Notes under the pieces: model-generated | Databases searched by the model: none | Seen by the model: only the letters and a program-made list of their open reading frames with translations | What the model was told of the DNA's origin: nothing | Program-made: the position numbers and the translations under genes | Assembly (NCBI GenBank): GCA_018060635.1 | Contig: JAGOVR010000015.1 | Coordinates: forward strand, 1 to 20,661 | Origin: Bacteriovoracaceae bacterium | Lineage (GTDB): Bacteria; Bdellovibrionota; Bacteriovoracia; Bacteriovoracales; Bacteriovoracaceae | Reading direction: 5' to 3' | Length of the DNA stretch: 20,661 bases | Part shown: one piece after another, positions 1-8,585 of the stretch | Numbering within the stretch: position 1 is the stretch's first letter | How the letters are laid out: every line of letters begins with the position of its first letter

Positions 1-1
1 T

Positions 2-1024
2 TCTAATTGTTTAAAAAACTTCAAAGAAAATCCTGAAAGTTGTCATGCTCTTTCTTTTTCTCACCCTGCGGAATTACTTCCTCACCAAAACTGTGAAAAT
101 CTGTCTCTTTCCTTAAAAAATTCTGTTATCAAAAAAGGAATAGATGATTGCCCAGCTCTGATTGATAATGAAGCATTAGTTAACACAGCTCGTATTTATT
201 CTTTTTTTAAACAACCACAAAAATCAGCTGATTTTCCTTTTAGCTGTGCTTTTAATGATTCTAAAATTTTTAGCGACTTAGTAGAGCCTGAATCTATTCG
301 GAGTGCTTGGGATTTAAAAATTTGTTTTGAAAATAAAGCTCTACGAACACAAGAATGTCATGCCAGCCTTTGGGGAACAAACCCTGAGAGCCTTCTTTCT
401 GAAGAGAAAATACTAGGGAAAATTGTCAGTAGAATGCTTGGAAGCTCTGAGCCTATTAAATGTGAAATCGTAGAAAGCTCTTCTTTTAATCCTTTGCTCT
501 TAGAATATCGCACTGGCTGTTTTGCTCTTTATGATAAAAAAAATTGTACGGCTACTTTTTGTCCTAAAAAAATTATAAACAATCAAAAAGAAATCTCTGG
601 TATAAAATATCAAGGAAATATTCACTTCGATTATCTTCCTACTAATCTAAAAACTGAGCAATATTCTATTCAATCTCTCTTGCATAAAAAACTACTACTT
701 AAATCTAAAGAAATTACTAACTTTTCTGAACTTAAATTTATTTTTTCAGGTAACAAAAAAACCTTAGTCCATGGTGTAGGTTGCGCCGAAGATCTTCTAC
801 CTTTTCACTTTAAAAGAGACGCCCTAGGTGGTTGCAAGGCTATGCCTTTTATTATTTCAGGTATTGTTGAACAAGGAGAGAAAGCTCAAGGAATTATTCT
901 CCATACTTCTATTGAATCGCTAGCTATGCCTCGTATTGTTCACTTCCAATATCTTTTTTCTGCGGTCAAAAACTATCAAGACATTCATCCTTTAACTTTA
1001 TGGAGTTTGTATGCCTTGGAATAA
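2..1024 (+). CDS. Unknown cysteine-rich protein, 5' partial
   Basis: The reading frame is open from the first complete codon at position 2 to the TAA at 1022-1024, so the gene starts before the window. The ATG at 434 is only an internal methionine: the codons before it are in frame, free of stops and similar in composition. The visible 340 residues contain about a dozen cysteines, which would suit an exported disulphide-bonded protein, but the N-terminus that would show a signal peptide is missing. I recognise no domain. The end overlaps the next gene by 14 nt (1011-1024), and the two following genes also overlap, so this looks like part of a translationally coupled operon of exported proteins. 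Confidence 0.75.
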   Translation, partial: SNCLKNFKENPESCHALSFSHPAELLPHQNCENLSLSLKNSVIKKGIDDCPALIDNEALVNTARIYSFFKQPQKSADFPFSCAFNDSKIFSDLVEPESIRSAWDLKICFENKALRTQECHASLWGTNPESLLSEEKILGKIVSRMLGSSEPIKCEIVESSSFNPLLLEYRTGCFALYDKKNCTATFCPKKIINNQKEISGIKYQGNIHFDYLPTNLKTEQYSIQSLLHKKLLLKSKEITNFSELKFIFSGNKKTLVHGVGCAEDLLPFHFKRDALGGCKAMPFIISGIVEQGEKAQGIILHTSIESLAMPRIVHFQYLFSAVKNYQDIHPLTLWSLYALE

Positions 1025-2096
1025 ATTTATCACAACTTTATTCACACTCATGTCAACTCTGAGCTGGGCCAATCTACCAGAACTTTTAACTAAACAATCT
1101 ATCCGTAATATTCGTTATTTTTCTGAAGATGCTAAGTTTACTTATTTCCAAAAACTTTCAGGAGAACTTATCTTATCTACTAATTATGCCAATATCTCTC
1201 TTTTGAAAGGAGACGCTGAAAGTCGATTTATCATGTCTGGAACCCATCATCGTAAAAACTTAATTATAGAGCATTACGAAAATTATTTTAAAAATAATCG
1301 TATGCGTAAAACTGCGAAAATTTATGTGACGGCTTTTGGTAAATCCGATGTTCGTTTTATTGCCGAAGGCATTAATGCAAAATTACACTTAGATGATACG
1401 TGGATTTCTTATTATGTTCCCCATCTTAAAAAATTATATTGGAAATCACTCATTGCAAGTCAAAGTTATTCTGTAACTCTCCTGAGCACAGGCAATGATT
1501 ATTTTATTCCTGAGATTGTTATGCCTAGCTCTCGGCATATTATTTATAGTGACTTCAGCAAAGAAGGTTATGCCACTCTTTATATTCTCAATCCTCTCGC
1601 CGAAGCACAAAAAAAACTAGAACAAATAAATCCTGATGAAGTAGCTCGTAGCCAAATTTTTTACAAAGCTAGCCACAAAAATACCAAGTTAGAATTATGT
1701 CTTTTAAAAGATAAAATTATTGCGGGAGAATTAGGTATTGATGATAATCTTAAAGGAAGTTCCATTTTTTCTTTTCCTGTAGAAACGCTTAATTCTAAGG
1801 AAAAAAATATTCTTTACAGCTCTAAACTCAATGATTTAGGTCATCTTATCTGCGAAGAAAAAGATCATAAAATTTACTTTATTAAAAGTATCTCTCAAGA
1901 GTTAAAACTTCCTCTGGTTCAAACGGATGTGGCACGTCTTGACCCTGTCACCAAGCAAGTTGAAATTTTGTCTCATTTAGGTTCCTTAACTCAACTTATC
2001 TTTATCGATGGGAAAATTATTACTCCTTACAGAGGCAAGCTTCTTATCGTTAAAGGCACTAGCTTCAAAGATGATCAGCTAGGAACTACTTTATGA
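1011..2096 (+). CDS. Exported protein, possible beta-propeller
   Basis: The 361-residue product opens with a signal peptide (K5, a hydrophobic stretch to about residue 18, likely cut after SWA). A Shine-Dalgarno GGAG lies five bases before the ATG, inside the end of the preceding gene, which supports this start despite the 14-nt overlap. The mature part is rich in short beta-type segments with hints of repeats, such as VRFIAEGINAKLHLDDTWIS near residue 114 and IIYSDFSKEGYATLYILN near 177. These recall TolB/PD40-like propeller blades, though I cannot count blades reliably. The stop overlaps the next start as ATGA. A periplasmic role is likely; the function is unknown. Confidence 0.7.
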   Translation: MPWNKFITTLFTLMSTLSWANLPELLTKQSIRNIRYFSEDAKFTYFQKLSGELILSTNYANISLLKGDAESRFIMSGTHHRKNLIIEHYENYFKNNRMRKTAKIYVTAFGKSDVRFIAEGINAKLHLDDTWISYYVPHLKKLYWKSLIASQSYSVTLLSTGNDYFIPEIVMPSSRHIIYSDFSKEGYATLYILNPLAEAQKKLEQINPDEVARSQIFYKASHKNTKLELCLLKDKIIAGELGIDDNLKGSSIFSFPVETLNSKEKNILYSSKLNDLGHLICEEKDHKIYFIKSISQELKLPLVQTDVARLDPVTKQVEILSHLGSLTQLIFIDGKIITPYRGKLLIVKGTSFKDDQLGTTL

Positions 2097-2902
2097 AAAA
2101 ATATACCTTTTTTCTTATAACTTTTTTTATTTTAAACCTTAAGGCACAAAATCTTAAAGTTATTCCACAAACACTTCCACTAGAAATTGAAAGTCTCTTC
2201 TCTTTCCTGCAAGACTCTCCTCCTCCCCAATCTTTTCTCATTAAATCACAAGCTCAAAAACTAGAGTCAGCGTATCAAAAAATACCAAAAGATCTTTTCT
2301 TTTTTATGCTAAAAAGTCTTTTCTATAAAGAAGTTTTAGAGACTACTGAAAAAGGAGTGACCTCTCTTCTATCTTTAGAAACTTTGAATGATGAAATCCT
2401 CAAATGGGATGGGGCTAAAAAAACATATCATCTTTTTTCACAAATTATCATAGATGCCGTTATCAGCGACCTTAAGAAAATAAAAGAAAATCCTACTTAT
2501 AAAGAAAGAGATTTTTTAAAGAAAAAAAATGACGCTGATTATGTACGACTAGAAAATAAATTAAAATTACTTTCATATTGGTATAATTCCTTTATCTCTC
2601 AAGATAAAATAGCCTTTGAAAAAAATCTTAAAAAAAAGAGTCTTACTTTTCTTGAAAATATTACCGCAAATTTAGATCTTTTAAGCTCTACTTTGAAAAA
2701 AACTAATGAGAATAATCTTAGAATTTTTGATTTTCCAAATGCTCTGGAACCAGCACCTGCCCAAGAATTACCTGCTCCTACTGCACCCCCTAAAATCATT
2801 CAGCAAAAAGATCCTATTGAATCATTAGATACCCCTCAGGAGAAATCTGCTCTTCCATCGACACCCAAACAGTGGGTTCCCTCTTCCAATCCTTTGCAAT
2901 AA
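2093..2902 (+). CDS. Exported protein with proline-rich tail
   Basis: The product is 269 residues. Residues 1-18 (MKKYTFFLITFFILNLKA) form a clear signal peptide. Residues about 50-210 are lysine- and leucine-rich and probably mostly helical. The last 50 residues are proline- and alanine-rich, with short PAP and PTAPP groups, and are probably disordered. The ATG overlaps the previous stop (ATGA) and is preceded by AGGA at 8-nt spacing. I know no family match. Together with the two upstream genes it forms an overlapping set of secreted proteins, and hisS follows after 33 nt, so all four may share a transcript. Confidence 0.7.
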   Translation: MKKYTFFLITFFILNLKAQNLKVIPQTLPLEIESLFSFLQDSPPPQSFLIKSQAQKLESAYQKIPKDLFFFMLKSLFYKEVLETTEKGVTSLLSLETLNDEILKWDGAKKTYHLFSQIIIDAVISDLKKIKENPTYKERDFLKKKNDADYVRLENKLKLLSYWYNSFISQDKIAFEKNLKKKSLTFLENITANLDLLSSTLKKTNENNLRIFDFPNALEPAPAQELPAPTAPPKIIQQKDPIESLDTPQEKSALPSTPKQWVPSSNPLQ

Positions 2903-2935
2903 TTGCTATGAAAGAAGAAACTAAAAGGAATAAAC

Positions 2936-4243
2936 ATGAAAATAGATAAAAAACCTTACCGAGGCTGTCGTGACCTCTTCCCTGAAGATAAAAGAATTCA
3001 AAACTATCTTTTTTCTATTATGCAAAAAACAGCTGAAAGCTTTGGTTATGAACCTTACGATGGTCCTTTATTAGAAGAAGTGGAACTGTATAAAGCTAAA
3101 TCAGGAGAAGAACTAATCAACGATCAAATTTATGCTTTTGTGGATCGAGGAGAGCGCCATGTCGCTATTCGCCCTGAAATGACTCCAACTGTCGCTCGTA
3201 TGATTGCGCAGATTTATAGAGAACAACCCAAACCACTGCGTTGGTATAGTATTCCCAATCTCATGCGTTATGAAAAACCACAACGGGGACGTCTGAGAGA
3301 ACATTGGCAATTTAATTGTGATATTTTTGGTGCTCCTGAAAATCAAGGAGAATTAGAAATTTTACAAATCATTGTCACTCTTTTTCAAAATTTTGGAGCA
3401 AATCATGCTCATTTTGGAATTGTGCTGAATGATCGTCAATTTGTAGATGATGTTTTTTTAAAATTAATGCAATTAGATGACATGGCCAAACATAAGCTTT
3501 ACAAAATTGTTGACCGTGCAAAAAAAGTTGAACCTACAAAACTCCAGGCCATGTTAGAAGAACTTAATTTACTACCGAAACAACGAGATATTTTAAATGA
3601 TTATCTTGCTCTAAAAAGCTTTTCTGATGTTAAAGATTTTACTTTAAAATTTAATTTAGATCAGGCTAATAAGCGTTTTGAATTATTGACTCACTTTTTT
3701 GAAGAATTAAATCTTAATGATTATTTCTCTTTTGACCCTTCTATCGTGAGAGGACTGGATTATTATACTGGTTTTGTCTTTGAAGCTTTTGATAAACATC
3801 CTGAGAATCGCAGGGCCCTCTGTGGAGGCGGTGCTTATGGTAATCTACTTGAAATATTTGGAGAAGGTCCTTTAGCAGGAGTAGGTTTTGGGTTAGGAGA
3901 TGTCACTTTAAGAGATTTTTTAGAAGTGCACCATTTATTACCTGATTTTAAACAATCATCTTTAGACTTTATCTTAGCGTCTGACATTCCTGAAGCTCAC
4001 AGTCTTCTTTTGCAGATAGCCCAAATTTTACGCAAAAAAAATTTAAACGTCATGCTTGTGTTAGAGCCTACTAAAATAGGAAAACTGCTTACGCTCACAG
4101 GGAAACACCGTACTCAATTCATGGGTTTCATTGGAAATGATGAATTTCAAAAAAAGCAAATCCAAATAAAGAACTTAGAAAAAAGAACTTCTACTCAATT
4201 CACAGTAGAAGACCTCATGCTTAATTCATTTATATCCGTCTAA
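2936..4243 (+). CDS. hisS: Histidine--tRNA ligase
   Basis: This cytoplasmic class II synthetase charges tRNA-His with histidine. The 435-residue length is usual. Class II motif 2 is at residues 111-132 (RYEKPQRGRLREHWQFNCDI and on), the HisRS-specific RGLDYYTG is at 272-279, and ALCGGGAYGNL at 294-304 forms part of the histidine pocket. Residues about 340-435 match the C-terminal anticodon-binding domain. The start is supported by AAAAGGA six bases before the ATG. One oddity: where motif 3 usually has GLERL with the class-invariant arginine, this protein reads GLGDVTL (319-325). I believe some HisS lineages share this variant, and every other hallmark is intact, so I call it a functional HisS. 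Confidence 0.93.
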   Translation: MKIDKKPYRGCRDLFPEDKRIQNYLFSIMQKTAESFGYEPYDGPLLEEVELYKAKSGEELINDQIYAFVDRGERHVAIRPEMTPTVARMIAQIYREQPKPLRWYSIPNLMRYEKPQRGRLREHWQFNCDIFGAPENQGELEILQIIVTLFQNFGANHAHFGIVLNDRQFVDDVFLKLMQLDDMAKHKLYKIVDRAKKVEPTKLQAMLEELNLLPKQRDILNDYLALKSFSDVKDFTLKFNLDQANKRFELLTHFFEELNLNDYFSFDPSIVRGLDYYTGFVFEAFDKHPENRRALCGGGAYGNLLEIFGEGPLAGVGFGLGDVTLRDFLEVHHLLPDFKQSSLDFILASDIPEAHSLLLQIAQILRKKNLNVMLVLEPTKIGKLLTLTGKHRTQFMGFIGNDEFQKKQIQIKNLEKRTSTQFTVEDLMLNSFISV

Positions 4244-4249
4244 GTACCT

Positions 4250-4285
4250 AAAAGTAGCTAGTAAAATTATGCCTACCTACTTTTT
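4250..4285 (+). terminator. Probable terminator after hisS
   Basis: AAAAGTAG (4250-4257) pairs with CTACTTTT (4277-4284). An inner TAG/CTA adds three pairs after one C-C mismatch. The right arm runs into a T tract (4281-4285). The stem is AT-rich, so it may be weak, but it sits 6 nt past the hisS stop and separates hisS from the lipoprotein gene. Confidence 0.55.
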
Positions 4286-4332
4286 CTCTCTTAAATTTGC
4301 TATTATAAAAAAGGGAAAAAGGAGATTCTTTA

Positions 4333-5655
4333 ATGCGTTGGAATTATTTTATTTTATTATTCATTCTTTTAGTAAGTTGTGGCAAAAGCTTTGTTATTAC
4401 AGAACCATCGCAAGGCTTACCACCTGAGATTATCTCTTCTCTTGACTCTATCTCCTATAATAACTCTCATTTTAACGAAGACTATCCCACCTTAAATGGA
4501 ACCAGTAGCAACACCATTGATGTCACTCTTACGCAAGATACATTTGCGCATACTGGGACTCTGGTTGCAAATATTGATTATCAACTAAGTGGCACACCAC
4601 TCCCTTCAGGAGTAACTTTACTCGTATCTGTTCAGAATTCTCGTCAAGCTACTATTAATTTGATTGGTGCTCCTGCCTCTCATAATCTAAGTGATAGCCT
4701 ACAAAATATTGAATTTTCTTTTCTCTCGACTGCTTTTACCTCAGGTCATATTCCTACTGATGGAAGTGAATCTCTCATCTTTGGAATTAACTATTTGGAT
4801 AATTACCACTTAAGCTCTTCTGGTGTAGATTTTGATGAAGATTTTGACCCATTTACTGCTAATTCTCCTATTCTAACTACTCAAACTCTCACTTTATCTG
4901 GTGGAACTTTTGGAAAAACAAGTTTGGTTTTAAATACAGACTACACTCTCTCTCAAACACTTCCTGCAGGATTAACTTTAAATATTCAAGTTGATACACC
5001 AACGCAACTCACTCTTCGTATCATAGGAACTCCCACTGCAATTTCTACCGAATCTCATGACAGTGTCCTAGGTATTGAACTTATATTTCTTAATGCCGCC
5101 TTTACTTCTCACATAGCTCCTATTGATGGTAGTGCCACTTACACTTTTAATATTAATTTTGCCGATATGCCTAACTTTATTTTTCAAGGTGGAACTTCTA
5201 AAGGAGGCTTAGGTGGCATAGCTGGTATTAATAATTTATGCCGAATAGCTCTAGGAACAATGGGTCTTCCCAGCCAATATAGTCATGCGATAGGACTTAT
5301 CAGTGTTGATGTAAATAACCAAATGAAAGATATTCCTAATCACTATTCTTATTTTTCAACCTCTAGGCCGCTTTACATGAATACAGGAGAATTCGTTTCA
5401 AATAGTTGGACAGATTTTTTAAATGGCTCAGTATCAAATATTATAACTTCTCGAAGTAATCTATGGTGGTCTGGAAGTAAACCAGATGGCAGTATCGACG
5501 CCTTGACATGGACTTGTAATGCTTGGACAACCAGTGTGGGCAGTCCTGTTGGCCCTTTTGGGCAACTCGGAAATAGCTCTCAAATTAAATCAACTTCTGG
5601 TACCAATGTTGCAGGCTGTGGTCAAATTTATCCTTTCCTATGTATTGCCTATTAA
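4333..5655 (+). CDS. Surface lipoprotein, tandem repeats, DUF1554-like end
   Basis: A lipoprotein signal ends in the lipobox LVSC with Cys16, so the 440-residue product is probably anchored in the outer membrane. Two homologous blocks follow, about residues 45-156 and 165-278. Shared landmarks are NEDYPTL/DEDFDPF, DYQLSGTPLPSGVTL/DYTLSQTLPAGLTL, LIGAP/IIGTP, STAFTSGHIPTDGS/NAAFTSHIAPIDGS and FGINYLD/FNINFAD. This beta-rich repeat style is familiar from large secreted adhesin-like proteins. Residues 281-440 (IFQGGTSKGGLGGIAGINNL, WWSG, TWTCNAWTT, CGQIYPFLCIAY) resemble the DUF1554 domain known mainly from Leptospira, with cysteines at 303, 395, 429 and 437. AAAAAGGAG nine bases before the ATG supports the start. 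The role is unknown; surface binding is plausible. Confidence 0.75.
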   Translation: MRWNYFILLFILLVSCGKSFVITEPSQGLPPEIISSLDSISYNNSHFNEDYPTLNGTSSNTIDVTLTQDTFAHTGTLVANIDYQLSGTPLPSGVTLLVSVQNSRQATINLIGAPASHNLSDSLQNIEFSFLSTAFTSGHIPTDGSESLIFGINYLDNYHLSSSGVDFDEDFDPFTANSPILTTQTLTLSGGTFGKTSLVLNTDYTLSQTLPAGLTLNIQVDTPTQLTLRIIGTPTAISTESHDSVLGIELIFLNAAFTSHIAPIDGSATYTFNINFADMPNFIFQGGTSKGGLGGIAGINNLCRIALGTMGLPSQYSHAIGLISVDVNNQMKDIPNHYSYFSTSRPLYMNTGEFVSNSWTDFLNGSVSNIITSRSNLWWSGSKPDGSIDALTWTCNAWTTSVGSPVGPFGQLGNSSQIKSTSGTNVAGCGQIYPFLCIAY

Positions 5656-5679
5656 AAATAAAATAGATAAAGATAATTC

Positions 5680-6150
5680 ATGAAAAATAATATTTTTATG
5701 TCTCGTGCTATTGAACTTTCTCAAATTTATATGCGCCAAAATAAAGGGGGCCCTTTCGGTGCGGTTATTGTGAAAGATGATAAAATTGTGGGTGAAGGAT
5801 GGAATCAGGTTTTTTCTATCAATGATCCTACCGCCCATGCTGAAGTGATGGCCATTCGTAATACTTGCGCCAACCTTAAAACTTTTGATTTAAGTGGCTG
5901 TACTCTCTACACATCGTGTGAACCCTGTCCTATGTGCCTCTCTGCCACTTACTGGGCCCACATTGATCATCTCTATTATGCTAATTCTAAAAAAGATGCC
6001 GCTTCTATTCAATTTGATGATCTTTTTATCTATGAAGAATTTGCAAAACCCATAGATCAAAGAAAAATTCCTATGAAGCAGATCATGCAAGAAAAAGCTT
6101 ATGAAGTCTTTTTAGAATGGGACAAAAAAAGTGATAAAATCAAATACTAG
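5680..6150 (+). CDS. guaD: Guanine deaminase (CDA fold)
   Basis: The 156-residue product belongs to the cytidine-deaminase-like zinc hydrolases and resembles Bacillus subtilis GuaD over its full length, including the typical domain-swapped C-terminal tail ending in KY. The zinc site is HAE (His53, catalytic Glu55) plus SCEPCPMC (Cys83 and Cys86), at the same numbering I recall for GuaD. FDDLFIYEE (112-120) and the IDQRKIP stretch distinguish guanine deaminase from tRNA adenosine deaminase TadA. The reaction converts guanine to xanthine in purine salvage or catabolism. The gene lies 24 nt after the lipoprotein gene with only a weak ribosome site, and its last 11 nt overlap the convergent DUF309 gene. 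Confidence 0.88.
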   Translation: MKNNIFMSRAIELSQIYMRQNKGGPFGAVIVKDDKIVGEGWNQVFSINDPTAHAEVMAIRNTCANLKTFDLSGCTLYTSCEPCPMCLSATYWAHIDHLYYANSKKDAASIQFDDLFIYEEFAKPIDQRKIPMKQIMQEKAYEVFLEWDKKSDKIKY

Positions 6151-6526
6151 GAAAACGAAAATTAAAAAGACTCTCAAAATCGTTCAAACCACATTCTTTA
6201 GGAACTGCTAAGACCATCTTTTTGAAGTGATTATAATCTAACGATCTATTCAAAAATTCTGACTCCAAATGATGCTCTTCGATTTTTTTTATTTTTTCTT
6301 GAGCCTTCATTATCATACTATGGGCCCCTATAAGATTTTTTTCTCTGTAGTGAATCATGCTAGCGGCCACTTGAATAATAACCCAGTAAAGATAATGGAT
6401 AGGATCTGTTTTATCTTCCATCCAAAAATCTTCTAAGACTTCGTGGCATTCCCAATATTTTTGGTCATTAAAAAGAATTAAAGCTTCTCTTATTTTCTCT
6501 AAATGTTCTTTTTGGAATTGAGACAT
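6140..6526 (-). CDS. DUF309 family protein
   Basis: The 128-residue cytoplasmic, all-helical protein carries the DUF309 signature: FNDQKYWECHEVLEDFWM at residues 19-36, with His28, Glu29 and Glu32, followed by IQVAASMIHYREKNLIGAHS (51-70). The conserved His/Glu set suggests metal binding, but the biochemical function of the family is unknown. The ATG overlaps the fabI stop by one base (TAATG), so it is translationally coupled to fabI. Its tail overlaps the convergent guanine deaminase gene by 11 nt. Confidence 0.85.
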   Translation of the reverse strand: MSQFQKEHLEKIREALILFNDQKYWECHEVLEDFWMEDKTDPIHYLYWVIIQVAASMIHYREKNLIGAHSMIMKAQEKIKKIEEHHLESEFLNRSLDYNHFKKMVLAVPKECGLNDFESLFNFRFPSI

Positions 6527-7302
6527 TATATGGCAACAGTAGAATGCCCTGAATCCACATAAAGAATTTGTCCTGTCACAGCTTTCGAAAGATCTGAAGC
6601 AAGGTACAAAGCAGTTCCTCCCACATCATCAGGAGTCACGTTACGGCGTAAAGGAGCGCGCTCTTCTACGTCTTTTAAAATATCTCTGAAACCTGGAACA
6701 CCTGATGCCGCTAGTGTTTTAATGGGACCTGCGGAAATACAATTCACGCGAATACTTTTAGGACCAAGGTCAGCGGCGAGATAAAGAGAACTTGCTTCTA
6801 GTGCGGCTTTAGCTACACCCATAATTTTATAATCCCCCACTACTTTTTGTGAACCATAATAAGTAAGAGACATGACGGAGCCTTCTGGATTTATAATATC
6901 TTTAAGTGTACCGCAAAGACCTACCAAGGAAAAAGCAGAGATATCACAAGCCAGAGCAAATCCTTTACGAGTAGTCTCAGAAAAAGGAGCCGCTAAATCT
7001 GTTTTGTCAGCGAAGGCCAATGAGTGAACTAAAATATCAAAGGTTCCCCATTTTTCTTCAATGACTTTTTTAAGTTGAGGATAGTGATCATCGTTGGTTA
7101 CATCCATTTCACATAAAAAATCAGTCGTGATTTCTTGAGAAAGAGGCTCTACTCTTTTTTTCAAAAGATCATTCATATAAGTAAGGCCTATGCGTGCTCC
7201 TGCTCTTGCAAAAGCTTGTGTAATTCCCCAAGCAATAGAGCGGTCATTAGCAAGACCTAAAATAAGAGCTTTTTTGCCTTTTAAAAGACCTGAAACTTCC
7301 AT
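6526..7302 (-). CDS. fabI: Enoyl-ACP reductase (NADH)
   Basis: The product catalyses the last reductive step of each fatty-acid elongation cycle, enoyl-ACP to acyl-ACP. At 258 residues it is normal for FabI. It shows the divergent SDR nucleotide motif GLANDRSIAWGI (16-27) and the FabI catalytic Tyr158 and Lys165 in DYKIMGVAK, with the Y-x6-K spacing that separates FabI from ordinary SDRs. ISAGPIKTLAASGV (189-202) is the substrate-loop region. The frame extends upstream to 7386, but the ATG at 7302 has AAAAGGA six bases before it and matches the family N-terminus, so I use it. The gene is divergent from the hisC-like gene and followed by DUF309. Confidence 0.93.
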   Translation of the reverse strand: MEVSGLLKGKKALILGLANDRSIAWGITQAFARAGARIGLTYMNDLLKKRVEPLSQEITTDFLCEMDVTNDDHYPQLKKVIEEKWGTFDILVHSLAFADKTDLAAPFSETTRKGFALACDISAFSLVGLCGTLKDIINPEGSVMSLTYYGSQKVVGDYKIMGVAKAALEASSLYLAADLGPKSIRVNCISAGPIKTLAASGVPGFRDILKDVEERAPLRRNVTPDDVGGTALYLASDLSKAVTGQILYVDSGHSTVAI

Positions 7303-7442
7303 GACCCATCCTTTTGAAAAAAGTACTTTCTTTTTATATCCTTCCCTCTTAAAAAAGCCTAGATTCTTTTTGTACCTTAAGCTCATTTATGCTACATAAA
7401 AGAGAACTTTTTTTGCTATGCGCATAAGTGAGGTTATCAATT

Positions 7443-8585
7443 ATGACAAGAACGTTAGTCCCACAACATATTTTAGATCTTAAGCCTTACCAAGCAGGAA
7501 AACCTATTGAAGAACTGGCACGAGAAAAAAATCTCACGCACATTTCGAAACTTGCTAGTAATGAAAATCCTTTTGGTCCCTCGCCGTTAGCTTTAAAAGC
7601 TATCGAAAAAAGTTTACAAGATATTCATCTCTACCCTGACTCTAGTTCCTTTGCTTTAAAAACTGCTTTAGCAAAAAAATTTAAACTTAAAACAGAAAAT
7701 ATTATTTTGGGAGCGGGAAGTGACAGTATTATGGCAAATATTGCCAGAGCTTTTATTCAAATTGGTGATGAAGTTGTCACTTGTGAAAATACCTTTATTA
7801 CTTTTTTTATTCTGGCCAAAGGTTCTGGAGCAAAAATTGTAACCTCGCCCATGAAAGATATGCGATACGATGTGGAGGCTATGGCAAAACTCATTTCAGA
7901 TAAAACCAAAATTGTGTATATCGCTAATCCTGATAACCCCAGTGGAACTTATATTAATAAAAAAGAATTTGATTATTTGATGGATGTGATTCCTAAACAC
8001 TGCCTCGTCATTTTAGATGAGGCTTATTTTGAATTTGCACAACAACATCAGGATTATCCAGATTCTATGCACTATCGCTATGACAATGTGATTACTCTTA
8101 GAACTTTTTCTAAATCTTATGGACTAGCGGGACTTCGTATTGGCTATGGTTTTGCCCATGAAGATTTGATTTCACATCTACACAAAGTAAAATTACCATT
8201 TGAACCAAATCGTCTCGCTCAAGTCGCCGCACTAGCAGCACTTGATGATCATGACCATGTAGAACAGATGCTTAAAAATAATAAAATTCAATATGAGAGG
8301 CTTATCACTTATCTTAAAAATAAGAATTTTTCTCCCACTCCTTCTGCCACTAACTTTGTAAGTTTTTTTACAGGAAGTAGTGAAGCAAGCTTAGAACTTT
8401 ATGAAAGACTTTTAGATCAGGGTGTTATTATTCGCCCACTCAAAGGGAATAATATGCCTGAATACGTACGAGTCTCTTTAGGAACACCGCAAGAGATGGA
8501 TCATCTTTTTTCTGCTTTAGATAAAATCTTACCTTTATTTGATAAAACATATGCAATGCAGAGGAGCTCTCATGGAAAGTTTTAA
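7443..8585 (+). CDS. hisC: HisC-type PLP aminotransferase
   Basis: This 380-residue fold-type I aminotransferase belongs to the histidinol-phosphate aminotransferase family. Landmarks are SNENPFGPSP (39-48), LGAGSD (89-94), ANPDNPSGT (161-169), DEAYFEF (192-198), the PLP lysine Lys224 in TFSKSYGLAG, and GLRIGYG (228-236 region). GTG at 7428 is in frame, but GTGAGG there reads better as the Shine-Dalgarno of the ATG at 7443. HisC-family enzymes convert histidinol phosphate or aromatic amino acids. No other his biosynthesis gene is visible, while the next gene (homogentisate dioxygenase) overlaps by 14 nt. I infer that a tyrosine/phenylalanine aminotransferase role is at least as likely as histidine synthesis, so the symbol names the family only. 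Confidence 0.85.
   Translation: MTRTLVPQHILDLKPYQAGKPIEELAREKNLTHISKLASNENPFGPSPLALKAIEKSLQDIHLYPDSSSFALKTALAKKFKLKTENIILGAGSDSIMANIARAFIQIGDEVVTCENTFITFFILAKGSGAKIVTSPMKDMRYDVEAMAKLISDKTKIVYIANPDNPSGTYINKKEFDYLMDVIPKHCLVILDEAYFEFAQQHQDYPDSMHYRYDNVITLRTFSKSYGLAGLRIGYGFAHEDLISHLHKVKLPFEPNRLAQVAALAALDDHDHVEQMLKNNKIQYERLITYLKNKNFSPTPSATNFVSFFTGSSEASLELYERLLDQGVIIRPLKGNNMPEYVRVSLGTPQEMDHLFSALDKILPLFDKTYAMQRSSHGKF

Noticed and set aside
434..1024. A complete 196-residue gene starting at the ATG at 434
   Set aside because: The same frame is open back to position 2, so 434 is an internal Met of a gene entering from the left.
7303..7386. N-terminal extension of FabI
   Set aside because: The extra 28 basic residues are absent from the family, and the ATG at 7302 has a good ribosome site.
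7397..7425. hisC promoter TTGTAC...TACATA
   Set aside because: Only about half of the consensus bases match; a real promoter must lie in this divergent gap but I cannot fix it.
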